Source: an uncultured Actinomycetes bacterium (GTDB lineage: Bacteria > Actinomycetota > CALGFH01). Taken from it: a stretch of DNA of 6,233 nt. Every line of letters begins with the position of its first letter. Within the stretch, counting starts at the first letter, position 1. Positions 5,726-6,233 of this stretch are shown here, piece after piece. Below the pieces are notes generated by a model that saw only the letters and a program-made list of their open reading frames with translations, did no database searches and was not told the DNA's origin. The position numbers were made by a program, and so were the translations under genes. The stretch spans positions 1 through 6,233 of the forward strand of contig CALGFH010000030.1 of NCBI GenBank assembly GCA_937881255.1, read 5' to 3'.

Positions 5726-6233
5726 GCCCGGCCCGCCCGGCGCAGCCTGGACAGGTACACGTTGGCGATCATCGAGACGACGATGGCCACGCCCAGGATC
5801 AGGAAGTAGGGGTTGGCGCTGATGCCGATGAGGTTCATGCCGTCCTGGAGCTCGGCCAGGACCAGGGCGCCGAGGAAGGCCCCGATGACCGTGCCCGACC
5901 CGCCGGCCAGGGAGGTGCCCCCGATCACCGCCGCCGAGACGGCGGTGAACATGATCCCGAAGCCGCCGCCCAGGTTGGGGTCGATGGTGTTGATGCGGAA
6001 GGCGTCCAGGATCCCGGCGAACCCGCCGAGGGTGGCCACCATCATGAAGTTGCCGATCTTGATGCGGCCGGCCCGGATCCCGGCCTCGGTGGCGCCGAGC
6101 GGGTTGCCGCCAACGGCGATGGTGTGCAGGCCCCAGCGGGTCCGGGTCAGCAGCAGGTGGAAGCCGGCCACGATCAGCAGGCACCAGGTGATGTGGGCCC
6201 AGTCCGAGGCGCCGAACCAGTTGCGGATCGTCT
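5722..6233 (-). CDS. sugar ABC transporter permease, RbsC/FrcC type (C-terminal part)
   Basis: The C-terminal 169 residues of a membrane permease; the gene continues past the right edge of the window. The family is BPD_transp_2 (RbsC, FrcC, XylH). GGNPLGATEAGIRAGRIKI (fragment residues 41-59) is the cytoplasmic EAA-like loop that docks on the ATPase. FGIMFTAVSAAVIGGTSLAGGSG (split around 91-113) is the characteristic conserved region, followed by helices at about 112-130 and 141-160 and a short basic tail. Other hydrophobic segments are at 13-28 and 58-78. The stop TGA 5722-5724 overlaps the ATPase start. An internal GTG at 6171 lies inside a helix and is not the true start. A periplasmic sugar-binding protein gene would be expected upstream, outside the window. 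Sugar specificity is unknown. Confidence 0.93.
   Translation of the reverse strand, partial: TIRNWFGASDWAHITWCLLIVAGFHLLLTRTRWGLHTIAVGGNPLGATEAGIRAGRIKIGNFMMVATLGGFAGILDAFRINTIDPNLGGGFGIMFTAVSAAVIGGTSLAGGSGTVIGAFLGALVLAELQDGMNLIGISANPYFLILGVAIVVSMIANVYLSRLRRAGRA

Noticed and set aside
3839..5809. 656-codon open frame on the plus strand across the dehydrogenase and ATPase genes
   Set aside because: It is Gly/Ala/Asp/Gln/Val-rich low-complexity sequence opposite two genes with full catalytic motifs, so it is an antisense shadow.
4910..6184. Extension of the ATPase upstream to a 424-residue protein
   Set aside because: Codons beyond 5725 are Arg/Gly/His-rich shadow of the permease frame. The ATPase start is set by the GTGA overlap with the permease stop.
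1..6233. CRISPR arrays, tRNA or rRNA genes, insertion sequences
   Set aside because: No repeated spacer-sized units, no tRNA cloverleaf or rRNA motifs, and no transposase-like ORF or long terminal inverted repeats were seen.

Overview
The window is about 70% GC with GC-rich third codon positions, GTG and TTG starts, and many 4-base start/stop overlaps. This points to a high-GC actinobacterium or a close relative; the species cannot be told from the sequence. Two gene blocks converge near position 2930.

The plus-strand block (1-2959) starts with the last 19 codons of a membrane-type protein. A short coding-like stretch without a normal start follows (about 75-197). It ends in an ATGA overlap with a small membrane protein gene (194-592). 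Next come 51 non-coding bases and a one-piece SecDF (TTG 644 to 2959), the proton-driven helper of the Sec translocon.

The small gene is the most interesting item. It encodes a basic N-terminus, a signal-anchor-like segment, a Pro/Arg-rich linker, a second hydrophobic segment, and an Arg-Ala-Pro-Pro (RAPP) motif eight residues from its C-terminal end. RAPP/RAPG motifs define a recently described class of ribosome-arrest peptides encoded upstream of secD/secDF genes (ApdA/ApdP). The RNA after the motif fits such a switch. A CCTCCAG (577-583) is perfectly complementary to CTGGAGG (632-638), which contains the secDF Shine-Dalgarno. A 10-bp hairpin (598-626) lies between them. A ribosome stalled at RAPP would cover the anti-Shine-Dalgarno and free secDF for translation. 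I propose a secretion-monitoring arrest peptide with an attenuator, similar in logic to VemP-secDF2. Motif, complementarity and hairpin are read directly from the sequence; the function is inferred.

The minus-strand block (2926-6233, transcribed right to left) is the 3' part of a sugar-type operon: the C-terminal half of an RbsC/FrcC-type permease, a single-domain sugar ABC ATPase overlapping it by 4 bases, a zinc-dependent medium-chain dehydrogenase 6 bases later, and an aldo/keto reductase. A plausible role is import of a sugar or polyol followed by oxidation or reduction; the substrate is not identifiable. The 3' ends of secDF and the reductase overlap by 34 bases. There is no gene-free stretch longer than 300 bases.
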